Assembly: GCF_900089955.1 (NCBI RefSeq)
Contig: NZ_FLQX01000094.1
Coordinates: 1 to 64,000 of the forward strand
Direction of reading: 5' to 3'
Length of the DNA: 64,000 nucleotides
From: Candidatus Accumulibacter aalborgensis
Lineage (GTDB): Bacteria; Pseudomonadota; Gammaproteobacteria; Burkholderiales; Rhodocyclaceae
Shown: positions 37,085 through 45,698 of the stretch, piece by piece
Layout of the letters: each line of letters opens with the position of its first letter
How positions within the stretch are numbered: position 1 is the first letter of the stretch
The notes under the pieces: model-generated
What the model was told of the DNA's origin: nothing
The model's input: only the letters and a program-made list of their open reading frames with translations
Database searches by the model: none
Position numbers and translations under genes: made by a program

Positions 37085-38266
37085 ATGACGATGCTCGGAA
37101 CCCTGCGTAAACTTCCGCGCACCGTCTGGCTACTCGGAGTGGTCAGTTTCTTCAACGACACCAGCAGCGAGTTGATCTACCCGCTAGTACCGATCTACCT
37201 GGCCTCGGTGTTGATGGCCGGCCCGAAAGCGCTGGGCATCATCGAAGGCATCGCCGAAGCGACTGGCAGCCTGCTGAAGCTCTTTGCCGGTGTGCTCTCG
37301 GATCGTCGGCGCTCGACCAGGCCGTGGGTCGCCGGCGGCTACGCGCTGGCGGCCAGCGCTCGCCCACTGCTCGCTTTCGCCACCTCCTGGCCGCTCGTGC
37401 TGGCGCTGCGTTTTGCCGATCGCGTCGGCAAGGGGCTGCGCACTTCGCCGCGCGATGCCTTGCTCGCCAGGACGGTGGAACCGGCCAATCGCGGACTGGC
37501 TTTCGGGCTGCATCGAAGCCTGGACAACGCCGGTGCCGTCGTCGGGCCGCTGCTGGCGGCCTGGCTGTTGGCAGAACATGTGCCTTTGCAGACGATTTTT
37601 CTCTGGTCCGCGCTGGGAGGCACGATCACCGTTTGCCTGGCGCTGGCGATCAGGGAACCGGCTTGGGATCCGCTGCCGCGGGGGAAACCCTTGACCTGGA
37701 CACTGCGCGGACTGCCCCTCCCCTTCCAGCGCTACCTGGCGGTGCTGGCGCTGTTCACCCTCGGGAACTCATCGAACATGTTCCTGCTGCTGCGGGCACG
37801 AGACCTCGGCCTGCCCGACTACCAGGTGCCACTGCTCTGGGCGCTGGTGTCGCTGACCGCCGCGCTGTTCTCAACGCCGCTCTCGGCGCTCTCCGACAAG
37901 CTCGGCCGAACGCGTCTGATCGTCGGCGGCTGGAGCGTCTACAGCGTGTTCTATCTGCTCCTCGGGGTGAATGGCCAGGCTCTGCTGTTGTGGCCCCTGT
38001 TCGCCTTTTATGGACTGTTCATGGCGGCCACCGAAGGCGCCGAAAAAGCACTGGTGGCCGATCTGGTCGACAAGGAGAGGCTGGGAACCGCCTACGGCTG
38101 GTTCAATCTGACCGCAGGTCTCATGCTGCTGCCGGCGTCGATGATCTTCGGCTGGCTGTGGCAAGCGCTGAGTCCGCTCGCCGCCTTCGGCTTCTCCGCT
38201 GCCTGCGCCCTGCTGGCGGCCCTGCTGCTGCATGTCTGGGTGCTGCGGCAGCCAGCGGATGGTTGA
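37085..38266 (+). CDS. MFS transporter
   Basis: 393 residues with about 11-12 membrane helices. Starts LRKLPRTVWLLGVVSFFNDTSSELIYPLVPIYLASVLMAGPKALGIIEGIAEATGSLLKLFAGVLSDRR, containing the loop 2-3 signature. RVGKGLRTSPRDALLA and HRSLDNAGAVVGPLLA mark a subgroup of uncharacterised MFS proteins. Substrate unknown. It follows crcB and DUF190 on the same strand with an 89-base gap, so it may belong to the same resistance unit. Confidence 0.88.
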   Translation: MTMLGTLRKLPRTVWLLGVVSFFNDTSSELIYPLVPIYLASVLMAGPKALGIIEGIAEATGSLLKLFAGVLSDRRRSTRPWVAGGYALAASARPLLAFATSWPLVLALRFADRVGKGLRTSPRDALLARTVEPANRGLAFGLHRSLDNAGAVVGPLLAAWLLAEHVPLQTIFLWSALGGTITVCLALAIREPAWDPLPRGKPLTWTLRGLPLPFQRYLAVLALFTLGNSSNMFLLLRARDLGLPDYQVPLLWALVSLTAALFSTPLSALSDKLGRTRLIVGGWSVYSVFYLLLGVNGQALLLWPLFAFYGLFMAATEGAEKALVADLVDKERLGTAYGWFNLTAGLMLLPASMIFGWLWQALSPLAAFGFSAACALLAALLLHVWVLRQPADG

Positions 38267-38281
38267 CCGGTGGCAAGTGGA

Positions 38282-39238
38282 TCAGCACCCCGCCCGAAAC
38301 GCCCGTACCCCGAGAATTACGCCGCCGATCAAGAGCAGGATACCGGCCAGCGCGAGGACGCCGGGCAGCGTACCTCGCCAGATAAAGGCATAGGCAAAGG
38401 CAGCCAGCGTTTCGAAGACTATCAACTGCCCGGCGAGCGCCGTCGGCAGCAGCTTGCTGGCCCGGTTCCAGAACAGCGTGCCGAGCCACGACGCGCACAG
38501 CCCCAGGGTGAGCATCAATCCGACATAGCGCACGGGCTGGGGCCCGAGCGGATAGTCGAAGCCGCCCGTACCCTGAAGATAGAGACCGGCCGCTGCCATG
38601 CCGAGAACGGCCAGCGGCAGCGTCGCCAGTCCCTGCGCGATCGCCCAGGTGCCGGAGGCGAGCGCCGGGCGCTGCCGCAGCCAGCGGGAATTGCGCACCG
38701 GGTACCAGGTCCATGCGGCGACCGCGGCCAGGGCGAACACGGCACCGAGAAGATAGTCATGCGCGCTGCGGCCACCACTGAGCTGCTCCATCTCGTGGCG
38801 GTTGACCAGTGCGATGCCGCTCGCGATAGCGGCCAGTGAAGGCAACAGACGGCGCCATGGCAGGGCTTCGGCGCCGAAGTTCGAGACGATGGCGATGACG
38901 ATCGGCAGCGTGCCGATCAGCGTCGTCGGCAAGGGGGCACCGGCAAGCTGGATGGCCGCAGAAAGAAACAGGTAATAGACGATGTTGCCGACCAGCGCCA
39001 GTTCGCCAGCCACGCGCCAGTCCTGGCGCTGCAGTCCTTGCAGGCGCGTCAGATCGGTCCACGCGAGCAGCAGCGCGATGACCCCAAAGCCGAGGTAGCG
39101 GCCAAAGGAGAGCATCGCCGGCGGATAGTCGGGCAACATCAGGGGAACGACGAAGACCAGCCCCCAGAGCAGGCCGGCGCCCAGCGCGCAGGCGACGCCC
39201 TCGAAGAGCGCCCGGTTGGCCGACGGCTGCGGCCCCAT
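38282..39238 (-). CDS. DMT-superfamily (EamA) transporter
   Basis: 318 residues, ten hydrophobic helices in two EamA repeats (about 12-145 and 165-310). Features: ALGAGLLWGLVFVVPLML, GRYLGFGVIALLLAW, LPTTLIGTLPIVIAI, and RYVGLMLTLGLCASWLGTLFWNRASKLLPTALAGQLIVFETLAAFAYAF. It is probably a metabolite exporter of unknown substrate. Convergent with the MFS gene with only 15 bases between stops. Confidence 0.87.
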   Translation of the reverse strand: MGPQPSANRALFEGVACALGAGLLWGLVFVVPLMLPDYPPAMLSFGRYLGFGVIALLLAWTDLTRLQGLQRQDWRVAGELALVGNIVYYLFLSAAIQLAGAPLPTTLIGTLPIVIAIVSNFGAEALPWRRLLPSLAAIASGIALVNRHEMEQLSGGRSAHDYLLGAVFALAAVAAWTWYPVRNSRWLRQRPALASGTWAIAQGLATLPLAVLGMAAAGLYLQGTGGFDYPLGPQPVRYVGLMLTLGLCASWLGTLFWNRASKLLPTALAGQLIVFETLAAFAYAFIWRGTLPGVLALAGILLLIGGVILGVRAFRAGC

Positions 39239-39268
39239 GGGGGCGCCAGCTTGTCTCAGCGTCGCGAC

Positions 39269-39721
39269 TTAGGGGCGAAGGATCGGCAGCCTGGGCAGTT
39301 GCGGCCACTCGACGGCGTCGAGCATGTTCTTGATCAGCAACCCCAGTTCGGTATCGCCGACGATAGACAACTCCCGGTTGAAGAACAGCGTGTCGGGGTC
39401 TTCCTGGCGGGCGAGCAATTGCAGGAACGCCGACAGGTTGGCGCGGAACGACAGGTCCGGGTTTGCCGGGACCTTGAACAGCGGCCGAAAGAGGCCGCCA
39501 CGATAGGTGAAGGACGCCTGCCCAGCGACATCGGCCACTTCCACCAGAAAACTTCGCCCTTCGAGCAGCGCCAGGCTGTCCTCTCGGAGCAGGCCGAGCT
39601 TGGTGGCGGCGTTCAACGCCGTCGCCAGGGCCAGCGAGTGTGGCCATTGCGGCAGTTGCGCGCCAATCGCAGCGATCAGGCCGGGGAGTTTGAAGCGCGG
39701 AATCGAAAAGCCGTGGTTCAT
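39269..39721 (-). CDS. ubiT: Ubiquinone anaerobic biosynthesis accessory factor UbiT (SCP2 domain)
   Basis: 150 residues with an SCP2 lipid-binding domain ([72 protein letters not shown]). UbiT binds hydrophobic quinone intermediates and is essential for O2-independent ubiquinone synthesis. Its start overlaps the ubiV stop by 4 bp and ubiU is just upstream, which fixes the assignment. Confidence 0.92.
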   Translation of the reverse strand: MNHGFSIPRFKLPGLIAAIGAQLPQWPHSLALATALNAATKLGLLREDSLALLEGRSFLVEVADVAGQASFTYRGGLFRPLFKVPANPDLSFRANLSAFLQLLARQEDPDTLFFNRELSIVGDTELGLLIKNMLDAVEWPQLPRLPILRP

Positions 39722-40641
39722 GACGAACTTCCTTCCTGTGATGCGAACGCGGCCTGCTGATGGCGGGCGATGCCGGCATCGCCAAACCAGTAGCCGTCGA
39801 CCAGGCCTTCAGCCCCCCAGCCCGAGGTGTCGGGCGTCAGCCGCCGACCGTGGCGTGCGGCGTCGAAAGCAGCGATGATCGCTGACATCGCCTGCGGCTG
39901 CGGACTGATGCGCACGACCTCGACGCCCATGGCCAGCAATTCGGGCATTTGCGGCAGCAGGTTGTAGGTCTGTGCCGACATCGTCTGGATACCGTTGATG
40001 GTCAAAAACGGCTGCCCTTCGCGCGTGCGCAGCGTCATTCCCTCGGGATGGTCGAGACACTTGAACTGGCAGTCGTCCTTGTTGAGATTATAGCGACGCG
40101 CGGTGAAGCAACGCGCCGAGAAGGCCAGCGGCAGTTTGCCGAAAACGAAGACTTCGGTCTCCATGCCGGCGGGGCGACTCCGGTGCAGCGCCTCGATCAG
40201 GCGACGGTCGCCCTCCAGCGGCGGCACCCAGCGGCGCATGCCGTAGCGGGCAAAGGTGGCCAGTGTCGCTTCGTTGTAGATGTTCAGATGCGGCCCGGCA
40301 ACGAACGGCCTGCCGGCAGCGATATTGACCGCGCCGAGGTCATTGGCTTCGAGCCGGCAGCCGGCGATTCCGGTCAACTCGTCAGCGAGTCGACGCAGCG
40401 ACTTGAGATCGCCCTCGGACTCGAGCAGCGCTTGCGCGGCGACAACCACTTCCTTGCCTGCGTCGGTCAGGTCACGCGCCAGGCCAAGCCAATCGGCAAC
40501 GCGTATCTGCTGGCGGCGCGAGCAGACCACCTCGCCGATGGTGACGATGTCGATCGCCGGGTTCTGCGCCATTTCGGCGTAGAACTCGAAGACTTCGTGT
40601 TTGGGCCAGAAGTAGAGCAGTGGTCCGAGAGCGAGTTTCAT
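39718..40641 (-). CDS. ubiV: Ubiquinone biosynthesis protein UbiV (U32 family, Fe-S)
   Basis: 307 residues from [25 protein letters not shown]. Belongs to the peptidase U32-like family. The expected 4Fe-4S cysteines are visible: one in [12 protein letters not shown] (near residue 39) and three in [20 protein letters not shown]. With UbiU it hydroxylates ubiquinone precursors using prephenate rather than O2. 14 bases separate it from ubiU. Confidence 0.94.
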   Translation of the reverse strand: MKLALGPLLYFWPKHEVFEFYAEMAQNPAIDIVTIGEVVCSRRQQIRVADWLGLARDLTDAGKEVVVAAQALLESEGDLKSLRRLADELTGIAGCRLEANDLGAVNIAAGRPFVAGPHLNIYNEATLATFARYGMRRWVPPLEGDRRLIEALHRSRPAGMETEVFVFGKLPLAFSARCFTARRYNLNKDDCQFKCLDHPEGMTLRTREGQPFLTINGIQTMSAQTYNLLPQMPELLAMGVEVVRISPQPQAMSAIIAAFDAARHGRRLTPDTSGWGAEGLVDGYWFGDAGIARHQQAAFASQEGSSS

Positions 40642-40655
40642 CGTTTTCAGCTCAC

Positions 40656-41681
40656 CTAGCGCCACGGGCGGTTGTAGGCACCGAGCGTCACCTGGCTGCC
40701 CTCGGCAACCCTGGCCAGCTCGGCCTGCCAGGCCGGCTTGACGTGGAAACGCTCGCCGTCCCGGCCGAGTTCGTCGAGCGCCGCGCGCAGGGTGCGGGTG
40801 ACCTGGGCGACATAAGTCGGGCTGCGCTGGCGCCCCTCGACCTTGATGGCCACGACACCAATGGCGGCGATCGCCGGCAGGATTTCGAGGACGTTGAGAC
40901 TGGTGGGTTCTTCAAGCGCGTAGTAGGTCTCGCCGTCGACCGCGAAGCGTCCCTTGCACAGCGTCGGGTAGCCGGCCGGTTCGTCGTCGCCGAAACTGTC
41001 GATCAGGATGCCATTCAGCCGCGTCGTCATCTGTCCGGGCGATCTTTCCCACTGCACGAATCTGGCCGGCGAACACGCGCCGACGGTGTTCGGTGATTCG
41101 CCGGTAGCGTACGACGACAGCCAGCAACGGCCTTCGTTCATCACGCACAGGCTGCCGAATCCGAATACCTCGATCTCCACAGGTGTATTCCTGATCACCG
41201 TCTCGACCTGCGCCAGCGTCAGCACGCGCGGCAGCACCGCACGGCGGACGCCGAACTCGCGGTGGGCAAAATTGACCGCTTCATAGCTCGTCGCCGAGCC
41301 CTGTACCGAGAGATGCAGACGCAGGGCGGGATGGCGCTGGCTGGCGTAGTCGAGCAGGCCGATGTCGGCCAGGATCACCGCATCGACGCCGAGATCAGCC
41401 GCGCCATCGACGGCGCGCTGCCAGTCGGCAGCGCGCCCGGGTTGCGCGAAGGTGTTGATCGCCATCAACACCTGGCGGTGCCGCGACTGGGCATAGCGGA
41501 TTCCCTCGACCATCGCTTTCTGATCGAAATTCAGGCCGGCGAAATTGCGCGCGTTGGTCTCGTTGCGGTAGCCGAGATAGACCGCGTCGGCGCCATGGTC
41601 GACCGCCGCCTTGAGCGCCGGCAGGCTGCCGGCGGGACAGACGAGTTGTGGGACGAGTTGTGGTGCTTTGGGGCGTGGCAT
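40656..41681 (-). CDS. ubiU: Ubiquinone biosynthesis protein UbiU (U32 family, Fe-S)
   Basis: 341 residues from MPRPKAPQ at 41681. U32 signature: [37 protein letters not shown]; the cysteines here, plus one in [14 protein letters not shown], form the 4Fe-4S site of UbiU. The N-terminal TIM-barrel half ([40 protein letters not shown]) is intact. Forms the hydroxylating complex with UbiV, allowing ubiquinone synthesis in anoxia. Operon ubiU-ubiV-ubiT. Confidence 0.95.
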   Translation of the reverse strand: MPRPKAPQLVPQLVCPAGSLPALKAAVDHGADAVYLGYRNETNARNFAGLNFDQKAMVEGIRYAQSRHRQVLMAINTFAQPGRAADWQRAVDGAADLGVDAVILADIGLLDYASQRHPALRLHLSVQGSATSYEAVNFAHREFGVRRAVLPRVLTLAQVETVIRNTPVEIEVFGFGSLCVMNEGRCWLSSYATGESPNTVGACSPARFVQWERSPGQMTTRLNGILIDSFGDDEPAGYPTLCKGRFAVDGETYYALEEPTSLNVLEILPAIAAIGVVAIKVEGRQRSPTYVAQVTRTLRAALDELGRDGERFHVKPAWQAELARVAEGSQVTLGAYNRPWR

Positions 41682-41745
41682 GTGAATCCTCGTCGAGCGA
41701 AGCGGGCCAGTATAGTCAGCCGTGGCGGCCGGCACTTGATGCCGG

Positions 41746-42366
41746 TCAATTTCCCGCTGATTTGCCAAGCTCGGTGCGCAACGTACGCAGATACGCCAGG
41801 CCGGCAATTGCCCGCGTGCCGTACCAGGAGACCATTTCGCCATCGATCAGAGCACTGGGTGCTGGTGGCAGTTCGCCGGCCAGTTGCCGCCGGCACAGTT
41901 CACGCAAGTGTCGTTCACGAAACGTATACGGCTCGCTGGAAAGGAGGACGACATCGACTTCGCGTAGCAGCACCGACAGATCGACCTCCGGGTAGCGGAC
42001 GAGGCTGTCAACAGGCAGCGTGTCCCAGCCGACGGCAGCCAGCATGCGCGAGATGTAGGTGTCACGGGCGACGCTGAGCCAGGGCTCGCGCCAGATGAGA
42101 TACAACACCTTCTGCCGCGGCACATCGGCGACCCAGGCACTCACTGCCGCCCATTCACGCTCGAAAGCGAAGCCCTTGGTGCCGCCGAGCTTCGGTATCC
42201 GCCGAACCAACTGCCGCGGATGGATGCAGAAGCCGGTGCGGCCGACCACCACCTCGGCCAGCCCGAGGCTGAGCAGCAGTTCGGTGATACTGGGAACCAG
42301 CGAGACTACCCGCGGTTTGCCGGCATAGCGGCCATGAGGCTTGCCGAGCGCGTCAGACCATTGCAT
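41746..42366 (-). CDS. BtuF-like cobalamin/metal-binding protein, internally shortened
   Basis: 206 residues. The N-terminal half (RVVSLVPSITELLLSLGLAEVVVGRTGFCIHPRQLVRRIPKLGGTKGF) and the C-terminal half (QKVLYLIWREPWLSVARDTYISRMLAAVGWDTLP; LRYPEVDL-like LVRYPEVDLSVLL) match the helical-backbone periplasmic binding family. The region normally between them (the family continues …L.P.ThvivN.DEN… for about 65-70 residues) is missing, and AFEREWAAVSAW joins the two without frame loss. There is no signal peptide, which is usual for this cytoplasmic-looking subgroup. Whether the short form still folds is doubtful. Confidence 0.7.
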   Translation of the reverse strand: MQWSDALGKPHGRYAGKPRVVSLVPSITELLLSLGLAEVVVGRTGFCIHPRQLVRRIPKLGGTKGFAFEREWAAVSAWVADVPRQKVLYLIWREPWLSVARDTYISRMLAAVGWDTLPVDSLVRYPEVDLSVLLREVDVVLLSSEPYTFRERHLRELCRRQLAGELPPAPSALIDGEMVSWYGTRAIAGLAYLRTLRTELGKSAGN

Positions 42367-42405
42367 GATGCGGCCTCCAGTATCGACATAGAACAGGAGA
42401 GAGAG

Positions 42406-43134
42406 ATGCTAGCGCAGAAACTTGCCGTCGTGACTGGCGCCGCTCGGGGCCTCGGCCTGGCGGTGGCACGCGATCTCGCGGCCGCCGGCTGCCAGGTGCT
42501 GATGGTCGGGCGCGACGGCGACACGATCGAAAACGCCGCCCAGGCGCTGCGGGCTTCCGGCCATGAAGTCCTGCCGCACGTAGCCGACGTCACCGATGCC
42601 GGCGCCGTTGCCGCGCTGGCCGCTCGCCTTCGCCGCGAGTTCGGCCGGGCCGACATCCTGGTCAATAACGCCGGCGTCCTGCTCGAACCGAAGGGTTTTG
42701 CCGTCCCCCCCGACGGGGCCAGCGTTTTCGCCGTTGATCCCGAACTGGTCGCCGCCACCCATGCCTGCAACGCGCTGGCACCGCTGCGCCTGATTCAGGC
42801 AGTGGTCCCGCTGATGCGCGACCATGGCTGGGGCAGAATCGTCAATGTCTCTTCAAGCATGGGACAACTGGCCGAAATGGGCGGTTTCTGGCCCGGCTAC
42901 CGGATGTCGAAAGCCGCCCTCAACGCGCTGACGCGACTCACCGCCAAGGAACTCGAAGGGAGCGCCATCAAGATAAACTCGGTCTGCCCCGGCTGGTGCC
43001 GCACCGGGATGGGTGGCCAGGACGCCACGCGCAGCGCCGACGAGGGTGCACGGGGAATCGTCTGGGCGGCCCTGCTGCCGGAAGACGGCCCCAGTGGCGG
43101 CTTTTTTCGCGACGGCAAAGCGATCGACTGGTAA
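42406..43134 (+). CDS. Short-chain dehydrogenase/reductase (SDR)
   Basis: 242 residues from the ATG at 42406 (GGAGAGAGAG upstream). Classical SDR: nucleotide motif VTGAARGLGLAVA (TGxxxGxG), ILVNNAGVLLEPKG (NNAG), catalytic Ser in VNVSSSMGQLAEMGGFWPGYRMSKAALNAL with YxxxK (Tyr-Arg-Met-Ser-Lys), then VCPGWCRTGMGG. The C-terminal SGGFFRDGKAIDW is typical of carbonyl-reductase-like SDRs. Substrate unknown. Convergent with the next SDR, with half a palindromic repeat between them. Confidence 0.92.
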   Translation: MLAQKLAVVTGAARGLGLAVARDLAAAGCQVLMVGRDGDTIENAAQALRASGHEVLPHVADVTDAGAVAALAARLRREFGRADILVNNAGVLLEPKGFAVPPDGASVFAVDPELVAATHACNALAPLRLIQAVVPLMRDHGWGRIVNVSSSMGQLAEMGGFWPGYRMSKAALNALTRLTAKELEGSAIKINSVCPGWCRTGMGGQDATRSADEGARGIVWAALLPEDGPSGGFFRDGKAIDW

Positions 43135-43141
43135 CCATCTT

Positions 43142-43172
43142 GCGTTGGGGTTCCTGCGTCACCCCAACCTAC
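43142..43172. repeat. GGAACCCCAAC palindromic repeat, half copy R4
   Basis: GCGTTGGGGTTCCTGCGTCACCCCAACCTAC matches the right arm of copies R1-R3; the left arm is absent. It fills the 34-base gap between two convergent SDR genes and touches the stop of the minus-strand gene. Confidence 0.6.
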
Positions 43173-43939
43173 AGCTCGGCAAGGGTACGCCGTGGCTTGC
43201 GCGGCGCACCGGCAAACAAGCGATCGTAGAGCGCATTGGGCAGCAGGCGCAGCAACTTGCCGATGATGGCCATTTGCCAGGGAACGACGGTGTAGCTGCT
43301 GCCGCGCGCAATCACCCGCGCAAAGCGCCGCGCCGCTTCGTCGGCCGGCATCAGGAAAGGCATCGGGAAGGGGTTGGCCGCGGTCATCGGGGTGCTGATA
43401 TAGCCGGGACAGAGGGTGACTACCTTCACTCCCGAGTCGTGCATTTCGAGACGCAGGCTCTCGAGATAGCTGATCATGGCAGCCTTGGAAGCACTGTATG
43501 CCCCTGCGCCCGGCAAGCCGCGGACGCCGGCCAGCGAGGCGATCCCGACCAGCCGACCGCGACCGGCACTGCGCATGGCGCCGATGAAGGGTGCGAAAGT
43601 GGCCACCGTACCAAAGTAGTTGACTTCCATGACGCGACGGATGGCGTCGAGATCCTCGGCACATTCAGTGAGCGTGCCCACCGAAACGCCGGCATTGGCG
43701 ATTATGATGTCGGGAACGCCAATCCGCGCCATGAAGTCCTCGCTGGCAGCGTGCAAGGCGGCCGCGTCGGTCACATCGAGCGGGTAGCCACTGACTTGTC
43801 CTGGCCAACGCGCGGACAGTCCGTGCAAAGGCTCGGCCCGCCGCGCGCAGAGGCCGAGCAGTGCGCCGCGTGCTGCGTAGTGCTCGGCCAGCGCCCAACC
43901 GATACCGGATGAGGCACCGGTGATGAAAAGCTTGAGCAC
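43169..43939 (-). CDS. Short-chain dehydrogenase/reductase (SDR), second gene
   Basis: 256 residues from a GTG at 43939, chosen because AAGGAG lies six bases before it and LKLFITGASSGIGWALAEHYA then begins at once; an ATG at 43996 would add 19 residues. Motifs: TGASSGIG, IANAGVSVGT (NAG), GIASLAGVRGLPGAGAYSASKAAMISY (Ser, YxxxK) and LCPGYISTPMT. Substrate unknown. Its 3' end meets repeat R4. Confidence 0.9.
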   Translation of the reverse strand: MLKLFITGASSGIGWALAEHYAARGALLGLCARRAEPLHGLSARWPGQVSGYPLDVTDAAALHAASEDFMARIGVPDIIIANAGVSVGTLTECAEDLDAIRRVMEVNYFGTVATFAPFIGAMRSAGRGRLVGIASLAGVRGLPGAGAYSASKAAMISYLESLRLEMHDSGVKVVTLCPGYISTPMTAANPFPMPFLMPADEAARRFARVIARGSSYTVVPWQMAIIGKLLRLLPNALYDRLFAGAPRKPRRTLAEL

Positions 43940-44032
43940 CGGCGGCTCCTTGAGCTTCGCAAGCGACGGGTCAGGCGCGGCGCTGAAGGCTACCAATCAG
44001 CCCAACTGAAAGTAGTAGAAGTGCTAACCGTC

Positions 44033-44052
44033 GTCCCCGCGAAGGCGGGGAC
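44033..44052. repeat. GTCCCCGC palindrome
   Basis: GTCCCCGC (44033-44040) and GCGGGGAC (44045-44052) with a 4-base loop, in the 223-base gap between the minus-strand SDR and dsbA. The common proteobacterial 'CGTCCCCGCGAAGGCGGGGACCC' intergenic repeat. The rest of the gap is GC-rich and shows no gene. Confidence 0.65.
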
Positions 44053-44162
44053 CCAGAAATGCAAGCACGTCACTGAGGACTACGGCTGCGCCCGACCTCG
44101 CCCGACCCCGCCCTGCTGGCGAACGGCGCGGTCGCGTCGCGCCGCAGGCCCCCCGGTCGCCG

Positions 44163-44810
44163 TCACTTCTTGCTGTGCTCGCTACGCGCCTTGTTGATCA
44201 CCTGGTCGGCGATCGCGGTCAGCTCGGAAAAACCCTTGGTCTCCTTGCCGGTCACCAGGTACTTGCCATCGATGGCCAGTGCCGGCACGCCCTGAATGCG
44301 GTAGGCCTGCGCCATCTGGTCGCCACGCCTGGCCTTGCTGACCACGCCGAAGGAGTTGTAGGCATCGGTAAATTTCTTGCCATCGACCCCTTGCGCGCTC
44401 ACCCATTCGATGATGCTCTTGTCGTCGTAGAGTCTGATGCCATCCTTATGCAGCGCGATGAACACGGCACCATCGAGCCTCGTCAGGTCGCCGGTGGCTT
44501 CCAGGGCATAGTAAAGCCTGGCCAGACTTGCCCACTGCGGGCGGCCAAAAGAAATCGGCACCCGCTTGAAGACCACGTCGCCTGGCAGTGCGGCGGACCA
44601 CTTGCTGACCGTTGGGTGGAATTCGCTGCAGTGCGGACAGCCGTACGAGAAAAACTCCAGCACTTCCAACTTGGCCGGATTATCGGTCAACTGGGCCGGG
44701 ACGATCGGCACATAGTCGCGACCAGACACCAGTTCAGCCCGTGCGGGCAGAGCGACCGCCAGCAGCGCCAGCGTAATCGCCACCAAGCAGCCTGTGATAC
44801 GTCGATACAT
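44163..44810 (-). CDS. dsbA: Thiol:disulfide interchange protein DsbA
   Basis: 215 residues from MYRRITG at 44810 (AGGAGAATACC before it). Signal peptide to about residue 25 (LALLAVALPARA). Thioredoxin fold with the active site GCPHC at 58-61 in VLEFFSYGCPHCSEFHP, and the cis-Pro loop QGVPALAIDGKYLV. Oxidises cysteine pairs of exported proteins. Downstream of an FtsN-like SPOR gene (16-base gap); the argS-SPOR-dsbA order is usual in betaproteobacteria. Confidence 0.95.
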   Translation of the reverse strand: MYRRITGCLVAITLALLAVALPARAELVSGRDYVPIVPAQLTDNPAKLEVLEFFSYGCPHCSEFHPTVSKWSAALPGDVVFKRVPISFGRPQWASLARLYYALEATGDLTRLDGAVFIALHKDGIRLYDDKSIIEWVSAQGVDGKKFTDAYNSFGVVSKARRGDQMAQAYRIQGVPALAIDGKYLVTGKETKGFSELTAIADQVINKARSEHSKK

Positions 44811-44826
44811 CGGTATTCTCCTCATG

Positions 44827-45678
44827 TCAGTCCTTCTTGACCACGTTGGCGTCGATTCCCTGCCTGGCCAGATCGCCGCGCAAGTGATTCACTTCGTCCA
44901 TCTTGTTGTACGGGCCCAGGCGAACGCGATACCACACCTTGTCCTGCAACATCACCTGCTGAATCCGCGCCTCAGCCCCCATTAACGCCAGTCTTGCTTT
45001 CTGGTTGTCAGCCTCACCGGCACTCTGGAACGAGCCTGCCTGCAAGTAGATCGGCTCCTTGAGCGTGGCATCCTTTTCGGCCTTGCCTCTGCTGCTATCT
45101 GCCTGCTTGCCCTCGGCCGCTTTGCCGTCGGCCGCTTTGGTCGCCGCGGGCTTGCCTTCCGCGGCCTTGGCTTCCGCCGACTTTGCCTCGCTGGGCTTGA
45201 CCTCGCTGGGCTTGACCTCGATGGGTTTCGACTCGATGGGCTTGATCTCGATGGGTCTCGACTCGATGGGCTTGATCTCGGCAGGCTTGCTGAGCGCGAG
45301 TTTGGCATCGGCGGCCCTGGGATCCTCAGGCTTGGGGTCAGGAATCGCCTCAGCTTTGCCGGGCAGGATCTTGTAGAAGTCGAAGCGCGGCTTCTCCGTG
45401 GCGACAGGATCGCCGGGCTTGCCCGGTAGCGCCGCCGGTGCCGAGGCGAGCGGCGGCACCTCGGGGGTGGTCGATGGCGACCCCTTGCCCGCGGTGGGTG
45501 GCGGTAGTCTGGGTTGCTGGCCGGTGGTTGTGAACGGAAGCGGCGCCTTGTTGAGATACCAGACCACACCCGCGACGACGAGCATGCCGATGACCAGACC
45601 AATGAACAAGCCGAACAGGGTGCCGCCACCCGCCTTCTTGGCGGGTGGCGTCCTGCGGGGTTTGAGGTCAACACTCAT
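44827..45678 (-). CDS. SPOR-domain cell-division protein (FtsN-like)
   Basis: 283 residues. Short cytoplasmic N-terminus (MSVDLKPRRTPPAKK), one membrane helix (about 19-43, LFGLFIGLVIGMLVVAGVVWYL), a long periplasmic linker with Lys-Pro-Ile-Glu-type repeats (about 128-200), and a C-terminal SPOR domain (about 208-283; IYLQAGSFQSAGEADNQKARLALMGAEARIQQVMLQDKVWYRVRLGPYN). This layout equals FtsN. The linker repeats are made of near-identical short DNA units. Between argS and dsbA on the minus strand. Confidence 0.9.
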   Translation of the reverse strand: MSVDLKPRRTPPAKKAGGGTLFGLFIGLVIGMLVVAGVVWYLNKAPLPFTTTGQQPRLPPPTAGKGSPSTTPEVPPLASAPAALPGKPGDPVATEKPRFDFYKILPGKAEAIPDPKPEDPRAADAKLALSKPAEIKPIESRPIEIKPIESKPIEVKPSEVKPSEAKSAEAKAAEGKPAATKAADGKAAEGKQADSSRGKAEKDATLKEPIYLQAGSFQSAGEADNQKARLALMGAEARIQQVMLQDKVWYRVRLGPYNKMDEVNHLRGDLARQGIDANVVKKD

Positions 45679-45698
45679 GGAAATCCTCTGTCCTTCGC

